In this document: positions 1 through 9,354 of the stretch, one piece after another
Numbering within the stretch: position 1 is the first letter of the stretch
Layout of the letters: each line of letters begins with the position of its first letter
DNA from: Methylocystis sp.
GTDB lineage: Bacteria > Pseudomonadota > Alphaproteobacteria > Rhizobiales > Beijerinckiaceae
Direction of reading: 5' to 3'
DNA length: 64,000 nucleotides
NCBI GenBank assembly: GCA_022843405.1
Contig: JALHNQ010000002.1
Span: 62,001 to 126,000, forward strand
The notes under the pieces: generated by a model
Told to the model about the DNA's origin: nothing
Database searches by the model: none
The model's input: the letters and a program-made list of their open reading frames with translations, nothing else
Translations under genes and position numbers: made by a program

Positions 1-2
1 TC

Positions 3-278
3 TGTCCGGCGCAGGCCATCACCATCGAAGCCGGACCGCGCCGCAACGACGGCACTCGCCGCACGACGCGCTACGACATCGACATGGTGAAATGCATCTA
101 TTGCGGCTACTGCCAGGAAGCCTGCCCGGTCGACGCGATCGTCGAGGGGCCCAATGCGGAATTCTCGGTCGAGACGCGCGAAGAGCTTTACTACACCAAG
201 GAGCGCCTGCTCGAGAACGGCGACCGCTGGGAGCGCGAGATCGCGCGCAACATCGCGATGGACTCGCAGTACAGGTAA
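3..278 (+). CDS. nuoI: NADH-quinone oxidoreductase subunit I (3' part only)
   Basis: This is the C-terminal part of the iron-sulfur subunit of respiratory complex I, cut by the window edge. The first visible residues are the CPAQAI end of the first ferredoxin motif. The second motif, [12 protein letters not shown], is complete and fits the CxxCxxCxxxCP pattern that binds a [4Fe-4S] cluster. In the family these clusters (N6a and N6b) pass electrons along the peripheral arm toward the quinone site. The tail with ELYYTKE and the end near DSQYR is typical of alphaproteobacterial NuoI. The gene is followed by nuoJ on the same strand after 52 nt, so it belongs to the same operon. The start codon lies outside the window. 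Confidence 0.96.
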   Translation, partial: CPAQAITIEAGPRRNDGTRRTTRYDIDMVKCIYCGYCQEACPVDAIVEGPNAEFSVETREELYYTKERLLENGDRWEREIARNIAMDSQYR

Positions 279-330
279 TTCGAAGCGACACGAACGACCA
301 CGCCGCATCGGCGCAGCAAGGACGAAGAAC

Positions 331-933
331 GTGCAGGCCGTATTTTTCTATCTATTCGCGACGACCATGATCGCCTCGGCCGGCGTCGTGATCTTCGCGC
401 GCAACCCGGTGCACTCCGTGCTGTTCCTCATCCTCGCCTTTTGCAACGGCGCGGGGCTGTTCCTGCTGGCCGGCGCGGAATTTCTGGCGATGATCCTGAT
501 CGTCGTCTATGTCGGCGCAGTCGCGGTGCTGTTCCTGTTCGTCGTCATGATGCTCGACGTCGACTTCGCCGAGTTGAAGCAGGGCTTCATCAAATATCTT
601 CCGGTCGGCGTCGCGGTCGGCGTCGTCGTGCTCGCGGAACTAGGCATGGTGGCGATCGGCTGGAGCTCGGCGCCCTCGGCCGCAGACGCCGTCGCCAATC
701 CGATGATTCCGCAAATGAGCAACACCGCGGCGCTCGGCCAGATCCTCTACACGAAATATGTGATCTTCTTTCAGGCCTCGGCCCTGGTGCTGCTCACCGC
801 GATGATCGGCGCGATCGTGCTGACCCTTCATCACAAGCCCAACATCAAGCGCCAGAAGATCGAGGAGCAGAATGCCCGCACCCGCGAGAATGTGATCGAA
901 ATCAAGAAAGTTCCGTTCCGGACCGGCGTCTAA
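331..933 (+). CDS. nuoJ: NADH-quinone oxidoreductase subunit J
   Basis: NuoJ is a membrane subunit of complex I (200 residues here) that takes part in coupling quinone reduction to proton movement. The protein begins with [14 protein letters not shown] and has about five hydrophobic segments, including the conserved stretch [20 protein letters not shown] chose the GTG at 331 because an AAGGA ribosome site lies 8 nt upstream and the family normally starts here. The same frame is open further upstream, but that part is arginine-rich and runs into nuoI in another frame. The soluble C-terminal tail after the last helix is basic. nuoK follows after 11 nt. Confidence 0.95.
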   Translation: MQAVFFYLFATTMIASAGVVIFARNPVHSVLFLILAFCNGAGLFLLAGAEFLAMILIVVYVGAVAVLFLFVVMMLDVDFAELKQGFIKYLPVGVAVGVVVLAELGMVAIGWSSAPSAADAVANPMIPQMSNTAALGQILYTKYVIFFQASALVLLTAMIGAIVLTLHHKPNIKRQKIEEQNARTRENVIEIKKVPFRTGV

Positions 934-944
934 CGAGGATTCTC

Positions 945-1256
945 ATGCTGACCATCGGCCTTACGCATTACCTCGTCGTCGCGGCGATCCTGTTCACGCT
1001 CGGCGTCGCCGGAATCATCTTGAACCGCAAGAACATCATCGTCATCCTGATGTCGATCGAGCTGATTCTGCTGTCGGTCAATCTCAACTTTGTCGCCTTC
1101 TCGCAGTCGCTTTCCGATCTCACCGGTCAGGTGTTTGCGCTCTTCGTGCTCACCGTGGCGGCGGCCGAGGCGGCGATCGGCCTCGCGATCCTCGTCGCCT
1201 TCTATCGCAACCGCGGCACGATCTCGGTCGAAGACATCAATTCCTTGAAGGGCTGA
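945..1256 (+). CDS. nuoK: NADH-quinone oxidoreductase subunit K
   Basis: NuoK is the small (103 residues) three-helix membrane subunit of complex I. The hydrophobic helices and the conserved motif [18 protein letters not shown] are present. The glutamates in helices 2 and 3 (IEL and [10 protein letters not shown]) are the residues known in the family to be needed for proton transfer. A GAGGA ribosome site at 935-939 supports the ATG at 945. The gene lies in the nuo operon, 6 nt before nuoL. Its length fits the family almost exactly. Confidence 0.96.
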   Translation: MLTIGLTHYLVVAAILFTLGVAGIILNRKNIIVILMSIELILLSVNLNFVAFSQSLSDLTGQVFALFVLTVAAAEAAIGLAILVAFYRNRGTISVEDINSLKG

Positions 1257-1262
1257 CCCGGA

Positions 1263-3284
1263 ATGATTTACGCCATCGTCTTTCTTCCGCTCGTCGGCTT
1301 TCTGATCGCAGGCGCGTTCGGCCGCTGGATCGGCGTGCGCGCCTCCGAGTTCGTCACGACGGGCTTCTTGATGATCTGCGCCGTCCTGTCGTGGATCGTC
1401 TTCTTCGATGTCGCGCTCGGTCACGATCATGGCTACGCGCCGATCATCGGCAACTGGATGACCGTTGGCGCGCTCAAGGTCGACTGGGCGCTGCGGGTCG
1501 ACACGCTGACGGCGGTGATGCTCGTCGTCGTCAATACGGTATCGAGCCTCGTGCATCTCTATTCGATCGGCTACATGCACGAGGATCCGCATCGCCCGCG
1601 CTTTTTCGCCTATCTCTCGCTGTTCACCTTCGCCATGCTGATGCTGGTGACCGCCGACAATCTCGTGCAGATGTTCTTTGGTTGGGAGGGCGTCGGCCTC
1701 GCCTCCTATCTTCTGATCGGCTTCTGGTATCAGAAGCCCTCGGCCAACGCCGCGGCGATCAAGGCCTTCGTTGTCAACCGCGTCGGCGATTTCGGCTTCG
1801 CGCTCGGCATTTTCCTCGTCTTTCAATTGACGACGTCGCTTCGCTTCGAGGAGGTCTTCGCCGCCGTCCCGGGGCTTGCCGGCAAGCCGATCCATGTGTT
1901 CGGCATGGATGTCGACGCGCTGACGATCGCGGCCTTCCTGCTCTTCATCGGCGCGATGGGCAAATCGGCGCAATTTTTCCTGCACACCTGGTTGCCGGAT
2001 GCGATGGAGGGTCCGACGCCGGTCTCGGCGCTCATCCACGCCGCGACCATGGTGACCGCAGGCGTGTTCATGGTCGCGCGGCTCTCGCCGATCTTCGAAT
2101 ATGCGCCGGCGGCGCTCGCCTTCGTCACCATCATCGGCGCGGTGACCGCCTTTTTCGCCGCGACCGTCGGTCTCGTGCAAAACGACATCAAGCGCGTCAT
2201 CGCTTATTCGACCTGTTCGCAGCTCGGCTACATGTTCGTCGCGGAGGGCGTCGGCGCCTATTCGCTCGGCATCTTCCATCTTTTCACGCACGCCTTCTTC
2301 AAGGCGCTGCTGTTCCTTGGCGCTGGCTCGGTCATCCACGCGATGCACCACGAGCAGGACATGCGCAACATGGGCGGCCTGCGCAAGGACATACCCTTCA
2401 CCTTCGCGATGATGACGATCGGCACGCTGGCGCTGACGGGCTTCCCATACACGGCCGGTTATTTCTCCAAGGACGCCATCATCGAGGCGGCCTTCGCCGC
2501 CGGCGAACATCACACGACCGCGATGATCGGCTTCGTCTCGACCGTCGTCGCCGCGGGACTGACCTCGTACTACTCCTGGCGTCTGGTGTTCATGACCTTC
2601 TTCGGCCAGCGCCATGGGCATGGCGTCGCGGACAGTCATTCGGATGACGTACCGGCGACGGCGGACGTTCATGCGCATGGACATGACGATCACGGCCATG
2701 ACGATCATGGCCATCACGCGCCGCATGAGTCACCGCTGTCGATGCTGATCCCGCTCGCGGTGCTCGCCGTCGGCGCGCTTGGCGCCGGCTACGTCTTCGA
2801 GCCGGATTTCGCCGGCCACGCCTATAACGAATTCTGGAAAGGCGCGATCTTTACCGGCGAACACAATGAGATTCTGCACGAAATGCACGCCATCCCCGCA
2901 TGGGCCGGCTATGCGCCGACCGCGATGATGGTCCTGGGCTTCCTTATCTCGCTCTATGTCTATGTGCTGAAGCCTGGAACCGCGCAGGCGCTGGCGCGGA
3001 CCTTCCCGCGGCTTTACCAGTTCCTGCTCAACAAATGGTATTTCGACGAACTCTACGACTTCCTGTTCGTGCGGCCGGCCTTCGCTCTCGGCAGGCTGTT
3101 CTGGAAGGGCGGCGACGGCGCGATCATCGACGGTCTTGGGCCTGACGGCGTCGCTGCGCGGGTCGCCGACGGGGCGCGGCTCGCGGTACGTCTGGAGACT
3201 GGCTACCTCTATCATTACGCATTCGCCATGCTCATCGGCGTTGCGGCGGTCGCCACTTACTTCATCGCCGGAGGATTGCGCTGA
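1263..3284 (+). CDS. nuoL: NADH-quinone oxidoreductase subunit L
   Basis: NuoL (673 residues) is the largest antiporter-like membrane subunit of complex I and carries one of the proton channels. Visible family features are [18 protein letters not shown], the loop [24 protein letters not shown], and the lateral amphipathic region near the C-terminus ([10 protein letters not shown]). Residues of about 449-490 form a loop very rich in histidine and aspartate (repeated [10 protein letters not shown]). This is longer than in most NuoL proteins and could bind metal, though that is inference. The stop codon overlaps the nuoM start by one base, so the two are probably translationally coupled. Confidence 0.97.
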   Translation: MIYAIVFLPLVGFLIAGAFGRWIGVRASEFVTTGFLMICAVLSWIVFFDVALGHDHGYAPIIGNWMTVGALKVDWALRVDTLTAVMLVVVNTVSSLVHLYSIGYMHEDPHRPRFFAYLSLFTFAMLMLVTADNLVQMFFGWEGVGLASYLLIGFWYQKPSANAAAIKAFVVNRVGDFGFALGIFLVFQLTTSLRFEEVFAAVPGLAGKPIHVFGMDVDALTIAAFLLFIGAMGKSAQFFLHTWLPDAMEGPTPVSALIHAATMVTAGVFMVARLSPIFEYAPAALAFVTIIGAVTAFFAATVGLVQNDIKRVIAYSTCSQLGYMFVAEGVGAYSLGIFHLFTHAFFKALLFLGAGSVIHAMHHEQDMRNMGGLRKDIPFTFAMMTIGTLALTGFPYTAGYFSKDAIIEAAFAAGEHHTTAMIGFVSTVVAAGLTSYYSWRLVFMTFFGQRHGHGVADSHSDDVPATADVHAHGHDDHGHDDHGHHAPHESPLSMLIPLAVLAVGALGAGYVFEPDFAGHAYNEFWKGAIFTGEHNEILHEMHAIPAWAGYAPTAMMVLGFLISLYVYVLKPGTAQALARTFPRLYQFLLNKWYFDELYDFLFVRPAFALGRLFWKGGDGAIIDGLGPDGVAARVADGARLAVRLETGYLYHYAFAMLIGVAAVATYFIAGGLR

Positions 3285-4792
3285 TGTTCGGTTTCGGCAT
3301 TCTCTCCGGGGTCATCTTCCTGCCGCTGGTCGGCGTCGCCTTTCTGCTCACTCAGAAGGGCGACGATGACGCGAGCCTGCGCAATATCCGCTGGGCGACG
3401 CTCGCGACCACGCTTACCACCTTCGCTCTGTCGCTTTTCATCTGGTCGGGATTCGATCAAACGAGCGCGGCGTTTCAATTCGTCGAGCAGAAAAACTGGC
3501 TCGGCTCCGGCCTCGTCTACAAGATGGGCGTCGACGGCTTTTCGATGCCCTTCGTTCTGCTGACGACCTTTCTGATGCCTTTCGCTATTCTTGCCTCATG
3601 GGACTCGGTTCAGAAGCGCGTCAAGGAATATATGATCGCCTTCCTGGTGCTCGAGACGCTGATGATCGGCGTCTTCTGCGCGCTCGATCTCGTGCTGTTC
3701 TATCTCTTCTTCGAGGGCGGCCTCATCCCGATGTTCCTCATCATCGGCATCTGGGGCGGCAAGCGGCGCGTCTATGCGAGCTTCAAATTCTTTCTCTACA
3801 CGCTCGTCGGCTCGCTCCTCATGCTGGTCGCGATCCTCGCCATGTACGGGAAGGCCGGCACGACCGACATCACCGTGCTGCTGAACACCGACTTCCCCAA
3901 GGAGATGCAGACCTGGCTGTGGCTCGCCTTCTTCGCGTCATTCGCGGTGAAAATGCCGATGTGGCCGGTGCACACCTGGCTGCCCGACGCCCACGTCGAG
4001 GCGCCCACGGCGGGCTCGGTCATCCTTGCGGCGATTCTCCTGAAGATGGGCGGCTACGGCTTCATCCGTTTCTCGCTGCCGATGTTTCCGGACGCTTCGA
4101 CCCATTTCGCGCCGCTCATCTACGCGCTTTCGGTAATCGCGATCGTTTATACCTCGCTCGTCGCGCTCGTTCAGGAAGACATCAAGAAGCTCATCGCCTA
4201 TTCGTCCGTCGCGCATATGGGCTATGTCACGATGGGGCTCTTCACGTTGAACGCTCAAGGCATGCAGGGCGCGATCTTCCAGATGATCAGCCACGGCTTC
4301 GTCTCCGGCGCGCTTTTCCTCTGCGTCGGCGTGATCTATGACCGCATGCATACGCGCGAGATCGCGGCCTATGGCGGCCTCGTCAACCGCATGCCGATCT
4401 ATGCCTTCGTCTTCATGCTGTTCACCATGGCCAATGTCGGCCTGCCTGGGACGACGGGCTTCATCGGCGAATTCCTGTCGCTCGCCGGCGCCTTCCAGGC
4501 GAGCAGCTGGGTCGCTCTGATCGCAACGAGCGGCGTGATCTTTTCCGCGGCTTATGCGCTCTATCTCTATCGCCGCGTGATTTGCGGCGCCTTGGAGAAG
4601 CCGAGCCTGATGACGATCACCGATCTGACGCCGCGCGAGATCGCGATCTTCGCGCCGCTCGTGCTGATCACGATCTACTATGGCGTGCAGCCGCAGGCCA
4701 TTCTCAACGCGACGCAGGCGTCGGTCGACAATCTCATCCAGACCCATACGGCGCTCATCGACGCGGTTAAGCTCGCGGCCGCTGGCCAATGA
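3284..4792 (+). CDS. nuoM: NADH-quinone oxidoreductase subunit M
   Basis: NuoM (502 residues) is the second antiporter-like proton-pumping subunit of complex I. It shows the typical [17 protein letters not shown] segment with the conserved glutamate, the channel motif [20 protein letters not shown], and the [13 protein letters not shown] helix. The ATG overlaps the last base of the nuoL stop codon. The order nuoL-nuoM-nuoN is the standard one. Its end lies 13 nt before nuoN. Confidence 0.97.
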   Translation: MFGFGILSGVIFLPLVGVAFLLTQKGDDDASLRNIRWATLATTLTTFALSLFIWSGFDQTSAAFQFVEQKNWLGSGLVYKMGVDGFSMPFVLLTTFLMPFAILASWDSVQKRVKEYMIAFLVLETLMIGVFCALDLVLFYLFFEGGLIPMFLIIGIWGGKRRVYASFKFFLYTLVGSLLMLVAILAMYGKAGTTDITVLLNTDFPKEMQTWLWLAFFASFAVKMPMWPVHTWLPDAHVEAPTAGSVILAAILLKMGGYGFIRFSLPMFPDASTHFAPLIYALSVIAIVYTSLVALVQEDIKKLIAYSSVAHMGYVTMGLFTLNAQGMQGAIFQMISHGFVSGALFLCVGVIYDRMHTREIAAYGGLVNRMPIYAFVFMLFTMANVGLPGTTGFIGEFLSLAGAFQASSWVALIATSGVIFSAAYALYLYRRVICGALEKPSLMTITDLTPREIAIFAPLVLITIYYGVQPQAILNATQASVDNLIQTHTALIDAVKLAAAGQ

Positions 4793-4805
4793 CGGATCGC
4801 TGACG

Positions 4806-6239
4806 ATGCCCTTCTTCGTTCAACTCGCGCATCATTTTCTTCCCGAGACCATTCTCGCCGTCGGCGTGCTGGTTCTCATTCTGATCGGCGCCTGGCGCGG
4901 CGAGCGCGGTTTTGGCCTCGTCGACGAAATGGCGGTCGGCATTCTTGGTCTCGCGCTGGTCACGATCGCGCTGTCGAGCACGCCTGGCGCCAGCGTCTTC
5001 GACGGCGCCTATGTCGACGACGGCTTTTCGCGCTTCATGAAGGCGCTGACCCTCATCGGCGCGATCGTGTCGATCTTGTTGTCCGTCGACTGGCTGCAGC
5101 GTAACGGGCTCGAAAAATTCGAATATCCAGTGCTGATCATCCTCTCGACGCTCGGCATGTTGCTGCTGATTTCGGCGGATAATCTCATCGCGCTCTATCT
5201 CGGCCTCGAGCTGATGTCGCTGGCGCTCTATGTCATGGCCGCCTTTGCGCGCGACGACGGCAAATCGTCGGAGGCGGGCCTCAAATATTTCGTCCTCGGC
5301 GCGCTCTCATCCGGCATGATGCTCTATGGCGCGTCATTGCTCTATGGTTTCGCCGGAACGATCTCTTTCTCCGGCATCGCCGCGGTCGTTTCGACCTCGG
5401 CGCCGATCGGCGTGATCTTCGGGCTGGTTTTCGTTCTGGCCGCGCTGGCCTTCAAAATGTCGGCGGCGCCCTTCCACATGTGGACGCCCGACGTTTATCA
5501 GGGCGCGCCGACGCCGGTCACCGCCTTTTTCGCGTCAGCCGCCAAAATGGCGGCGGTGGCGATTACCCTGCGCCTCGTCTTCACCGCCTTCCCGAGCGCG
5601 AAGGATCAGTGGCGCCAGATCGTCGTCTTCATCTCCATCGCGTCGATGCTGCTCGGCTCTTTCGCGGCGATCGGCCAGGAGAACATCAAACGGCTGATGG
5701 CCTATTCCTCGATCGGCCATATGGGCTTCGCGCTGATCGGCCTCGCCGCCGCCGATGAGGCGGGCGTGCGCGGCGTCGCGATCTATCTGACGATCTATCT
5801 CATCATGACTCTTGGGACTTTCGCCGCCATTCTCGCGATGCGCGTCCAGGGCAGATATGTGGAGAATGTCGCCGATCTTGCCGGCCTGTCGCGCACCAAT
5901 GGCTGGATGGCGTTCTTCCTGGCGATGTTGATGTTCTCGCTTGCCGGCGTTCCGCCGCTTGCGGGCTTTTTCGCCAAATATTACGTGCTCCTCGCCGCGG
6001 TCGACGCCGGCCTCTTCAGCCTTGCGGTGATCGGCGTTCTGGCAAGCGCGGTCGCGGCTTACTACTATCTGCGCGTCGTCAAGGTGATGTATTTCGACGA
6101 GCCGGCGCCGGCCTTCGATCGTGCGCCGATGGCGGTTCGCGCCGTGCTCGCGGTCTCGACGCTGGCGCTGCTCGGCTTTTGGGTCTATCCCACGCCGGTC
6201 ATGGATGCGGCGGCGGCGGCGGCCAAATCGCTCTTCTAG
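4806..6239 (+). CDS. nuoN: NADH-quinone oxidoreductase subunit N
   Basis: NuoN (477 residues) is the third antiporter-like subunit and the last gene of the complex I operon. Conserved features are LYLGLELMSLALYVMAAF, the motif HMWTPDVYQGAPTPVTAFF and LMAYSSIGHMGFAL. The open frame continues upstream into nuoM, but the ATG at 4806 gives the normal family N-terminus (PFFVQLAHHFLPE). The stop codon TAG at 6237-6239 is part of the CTAGAG end of a palindromic repeat that starts at 6236. The coding sequence therefore ends inside the repeat, and its last residues may differ slightly from relatives that lack the repeat. Confidence 0.97.
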   Translation: MPFFVQLAHHFLPETILAVGVLVLILIGAWRGERGFGLVDEMAVGILGLALVTIALSSTPGASVFDGAYVDDGFSRFMKALTLIGAIVSILLSVDWLQRNGLEKFEYPVLIILSTLGMLLLISADNLIALYLGLELMSLALYVMAAFARDDGKSSEAGLKYFVLGALSSGMMLYGASLLYGFAGTISFSGIAAVVSTSAPIGVIFGLVFVLAALAFKMSAAPFHMWTPDVYQGAPTPVTAFFASAAKMAAVAITLRLVFTAFPSAKDQWRQIVVFISIASMLLGSFAAIGQENIKRLMAYSSIGHMGFALIGLAAADEAGVRGVAIYLTIYLIMTLGTFAAILAMRVQGRYVENVADLAGLSRTNGWMAFFLAMLMFSLAGVPPLAGFFAKYYVLLAAVDAGLFSLAVIGVLASAVAAYYYLRVVKVMYFDEPAPAFDRAPMAVRAVLAVSTLALLGFWVYPTPVMDAAAAAAKSLF

Positions 6240-6355
6240 AGCGCGGCTCGCGAAAAAGTGGGAACCGGTTATTCGCATAGAGCGCGCTCTATGATTTTGG
6301 AATCGATCACGTTATCTGCATTTGGGCGATTCCGCCCAAATGCAGCGTGATCTAG
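6236..6355 (+). repeat. Dispersed palindromic repeat, family A, copy 1
   Basis: This 120-bp element starts CTAGAGCGCG and ends GTGATCTAG. Its left part carries GCGAAAAAGTGGGAACCGG. Its right part is a hairpin with arms TGCATTTGGGCG and CGCCCAAATGCA around a short loop. Three related copies are at 30966-31085, 43731-43848 and 60045-60163. This copy supplies the nuoN stop codon and ends directly before the GGAGG ribosome site of birA. It therefore fills the whole nuoN-birA spacer. Confidence 0.88.
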
Positions 6356-6370
6356 GGAGGTAATTCGCGC

Positions 6371-7174
6371 GTGGAGTTGGGATCATTGGCGCGCGCCCGC
6401 GGCGTGCGCCTCCTCGCGCTGGAGAGCGTCGATTCGACCAATGACGAAGCGCGCCGCCTGATCGAGACGGGCGAACGCGGACCCCTTTGGGTCGCCGCCG
6501 CGCGGCAGACGCGCGGCCATGGCCGTCTCGGACGCCAATGGATTTCGCCGCCGGGCAATCTTCATGCGAGCTTTGTCGTCAGCGCTTTCGGCGAGGCTGC
6601 GGTCGCGCCGCAGCTCGGCTTCGTCGCCGGCGTCGCGGCGCTCTCCGCTTTGCGCGCCGCGACCGGCGAAGCCGGCCGCTTCGCGCTGAAATGGCCGAAT
6701 GATCTGCTGCTCGACGGCGCCAAGCTCGGCGGAATTTTGCTCGAGAATGTCAGCGCGCCGACCGGCGACGCGCGCTTGCCGCGCGCCTCGATCGCGATCA
6801 TCGGCATTGGCGTCAATTGCGCTGAGGCGCCGCGCGGTCTTCCCTTTGAAGCTTGCGCGCTAACGTCGATCGGCCCGAATGCGCCCGGCGCGGCGACGAT
6901 CTTTGCCCGTCTCTCCGATTCGCTCGTCGAAACGCTCGATCTTTGGCGCGATGGCGAGGGCTTCGCCCGAGTCCGCGAGGCTTGGCTCAAGGACGCCGCT
7001 TATCTTGGCGCTCATATTCGTGTCGAGCTTCCACGCGAAACCGTCGAGGGGCGCTTTGAGACGATCGACGCGACCGGCCGGCTGGTGCTGGCGACGCGCA
7101 ACGGCGCGCGAGTAGTCGAGGCGGGCGACGTGGCGCTCGGGCCGCGGCGGGCCGTGGCGGGAGGCGCAGCATGA
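6371..7174 (+). CDS. birA: Biotin--[acetyl-CoA-carboxylase] ligase
   Basis: This enzyme (267 residues) activates biotin with ATP and attaches it to the carboxyl carrier protein of acetyl-CoA carboxylase and similar enzymes. The catalytic biotinyl-AMP loop RGHGRLGRQW is at residues 48-57, and the KWPNDLLLDGAKLGGIL motif follows around residue 107. There is no N-terminal helix-turn-helix, so this is the monofunctional class that does not repress biotin genes. It starts with GTG at 6371, 10 nt after an AGGGAGG ribosome site. The end overlaps the start of the RNase J gene by four bases (ATGA), which indicates coupled translation. The nuoN-birA-rnj order is widespread in this bacterial order. Confidence 0.94.
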   Translation: MELGSLARARGVRLLALESVDSTNDEARRLIETGERGPLWVAAARQTRGHGRLGRQWISPPGNLHASFVVSAFGEAAVAPQLGFVAGVAALSALRAATGEAGRFALKWPNDLLLDGAKLGGILLENVSAPTGDARLPRASIAIIGIGVNCAEAPRGLPFEACALTSIGPNAPGAATIFARLSDSLVETLDLWRDGEGFARVREAWLKDAAYLGAHIRVELPRETVEGRFETIDATGRLVLATRNGARVVEAGDVALGPRRAVAGGAA

Positions 7175-8841
7175 CGACGCCGGAAGCCGACCTCGTCTTC
7201 CTGCCGCTCGGCGGGCTCGGGGAAATCGGCATGAACATGGCGCTCTATGGCTTCGGCCCGCCAAAAGCGCGCAAATGGCTGATGGTCGATTGCGGCCTCG
7301 GCTTTCCCGGGCCGGAAGCGCCCGGCGTCGACCTCGTCTTTCCCGACATCGCCTTCGTCGAGAAGATCGCGCGCGATCTCGTCGGCATTTGCATCACCCA
7401 TGCGCATGAAGACCATATCGGCGGGCTCGCGACCTTATGGCCGCAGCTCAAGTGCAAGGTCTTCGCCACGCCCTTTGCTGCAGGCCTCCTTGAAGTGCGG
7501 CGTCTCAACGAACCCGGCGCGCCGAAGATCGACATCTCCCTGACGCATGCTGGCGCAAAGCTCGATCTCGATCCGTTCGAAGTCGAATATGTCGCCGTTG
7601 CGCATTCGATCCCGGAAGCGAATGCGCTCGCGATCCGCACGCCGCTCGGTCTGCTGCTCCATACCGGCGACTGGAAAATCGATCCGCAGCCCGGCGTTGG
7701 AACGCGCATCGACGAGGCGCGGCTGCGCGCGCTTGGCGACGAAGGCGTCGCCGCGCTTATTTGCGATTCCACCAATATTCTGCGTGAAGGCGACAGCTTC
7801 TCCGAAAGCGATGTCGCGCGCACGCTGCGCACACTGATCGCCGAAGCGCCGGGCCGCGTGCTGGTGACGACATTCGCCTCCAATGTCGCGCGGCTGCGCG
7901 GCATCGCCGAAGCGGCGCTGGCCTGCGGGCGCACCGTCGTCGTCGCCGGGCGTGCGATGGACCGCGCCATTCAGGTGGCGCGCGACTGCGGCTATCTCGA
8001 TGGACTGCCCGGATTTCACGCGCCGGAATTGTTGCAGACTTTGCCGCGCGACAAGACGGTGGTCATCGCCACCGGCAGCCAGGGCGAGGTCCGCGCCGCC
8101 ATGGCGCGGGCGGCGGTGAACGATCATCCGGCGATCAAGCTTGTCGCTGGAGACAGGGTGATTTTCTCGTCGCGGGTTATTCCGGGAAATGCGCGCGACG
8201 TCTTTCGCATCATCAATGCGCTCTGCGACATCGGCGTTGAAGTCATCACCGACCACGACCACCTCGTGCATTGCTCTGGCCATCCGCGTCGCGGCGAAGT
8301 CAGGCAAATGTACGAATGGATCCGGCCGCAGATCGCCGTGCCGGCGCATGGCGAGGCGCATCACCTCACTGAGCATGTGGCGTTCGCCAAGTCGCATGGC
8401 GTGTCGCAGGTCGTTTCGGCGCGCAATGGCGACATCGTGCGGCTGGCGCCCGGCGCGCCGGGCGTGATCGGCAAGGCGCCGCATGGACGCCTCATGAAGG
8501 ACGGCGACGTCGTCCTGACCGACGATGACGGCGCCGTGCGTGACCGCGTGCGGCTTTCCATCGCCGGAGTTATCTCCATCGCGCTCGCCGTTGATCGCAA
8601 GGGCGAACTCGTTGGCGATCCGGACGTCGTCTTCGCCGGCGTGCCGAAACGCGGCAAATTCGGCGAAGACATGGGCGACGTCATCGACGAGGCGCTGTTC
8701 GCGGCGTTCGAGGGACTGTCGCGCCCGCGACGCCGCGACGCCGACGCCGTTTCAACGGCGATCGAAAGGGCGGTGCGCGGCGCCGTCTCATCGGTCTGGG
8801 GCAAGAAGCCCACGGTCCATGTGATGGTCGTGGCCGCCTAA
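7171..8841 (+). CDS. rnj: Ribonuclease J
   Basis: RNase J (556 residues) is a metallo-beta-lactamase fold ribonuclease with endonuclease and 5'-to-3' exonuclease activity, acting in RNA maturation and decay in the cytoplasm. The zinc-binding motif HAHEDH is at residues 77-82 and is followed by the beta-CASP domain. A TGDWKID segment and the downstream PAHGEAHH motif are also present. The C-terminal part (after about residue 450) is the small domain of the family. The start codon overlaps the birA stop. In many relatives this gene is followed by a methylmalonyl-CoA epimerase gene and proS. Here the next genes are a small secreted protein and a methyltransferase module, so the usual order is broken. 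Confidence 0.95.
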   Translation: MTTPEADLVFLPLGGLGEIGMNMALYGFGPPKARKWLMVDCGLGFPGPEAPGVDLVFPDIAFVEKIARDLVGICITHAHEDHIGGLATLWPQLKCKVFATPFAAGLLEVRRLNEPGAPKIDISLTHAGAKLDLDPFEVEYVAVAHSIPEANALAIRTPLGLLLHTGDWKIDPQPGVGTRIDEARLRALGDEGVAALICDSTNILREGDSFSESDVARTLRTLIAEAPGRVLVTTFASNVARLRGIAEAALACGRTVVVAGRAMDRAIQVARDCGYLDGLPGFHAPELLQTLPRDKTVVIATGSQGEVRAAMARAAVNDHPAIKLVAGDRVIFSSRVIPGNARDVFRIINALCDIGVEVITDHDHLVHCSGHPRRGEVRQMYEWIRPQIAVPAHGEAHHLTEHVAFAKSHGVSQVVSARNGDIVRLAPGAPGVIGKAPHGRLMKDGDVVLTDDDGAVRDRVRLSIAGVISIALAVDRKGELVGDPDVVFAGVPKRGKFGEDMGDVIDEALFAAFEGLSRPRRRDADAVSTAIERAVRGAVSSVWGKKPTVHVMVVAA

Positions 8842-8872
8842 GCGCGTTTCAACCGCGCCAAGGCGGATGGCC

Positions 8873-9184
8873 CTAAAAGGCGTAAAACCTCTGGGACTTG
8901 CCGTCCGTCGTCGTGATGGTGAATCCGCTGACGTAAAAGCACTCCTGCGTGCCGGGCAGCTTGAACTTGTCGCCCTTTTTCATGGCCTTTCCATAGACCT
9001 TCGAGGTGGTCGGCGCGGCGCATTCGCCGGCGTCGAGCGTCACGGCTTTGACCGCGACCTTGTCCTTCTTGACTTTGCATTCGACTTCGCCGTCGAACTT
9101 CTTACTGCACTCGAAGGCCTCGTCGCCGGCGTAGGCGATCGTCGGCGACAAAAGAAATGCGGCGAGAAGCATAATCTTTTTCAT
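8873..9184 (-). CDS. Small secreted hypothetical protein
   Basis: I do not recognise this family. The predicted product has 103 residues and begins with a clear signal peptide, MKKIMLLAAFLLSPTIAYA, followed by GDEAF. The mature part is rich in lysine and has three cysteines (FECSKKF, VECKVKK, AGECAAP) plus one in QECFYV. This suggests one or two disulfide bonds and a small periplasmic or secreted fold. A GGAG ribosome site 6 nt before the ATG at 9184 supports this start over more distant ones in the same frame. It is encoded opposite to its neighbours, so it is probably a single-gene unit. Confidence 0.72.
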   Translation of the reverse strand: MKKIMLLAAFLLSPTIAYAGDEAFECSKKFDGEVECKVKKDKVAVKAVTLDAGECAAPTTSKVYGKAMKKGDKFKLPGTQECFYVSGFTITTTDGKSQRFYAF

Positions 9185-9354
9185 TATTTGCTCCATTCTT
9201 GGCTGGACATAGGCGGCACCGCCCGTGCGAAAACCGACCAGCAGATCAGTTTTTTCAATCACGAGAGCATAAAAACTATGTGACAGTTTTGTCGCATTCG
9301 CTTTAAGAAAGGCGTCCAGGCTGTTGATTCTCAAAGCGCCGCGCGAGAACCGCC

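Noticed and set aside
930-2726. 598-residue minus-strand open frame opposite nuoL
   Set aside because: It is a shadow of nuoL in GC-rich DNA: rich in arginine, aspartate and glutamate, with no motif, and antisense to a well conserved gene.
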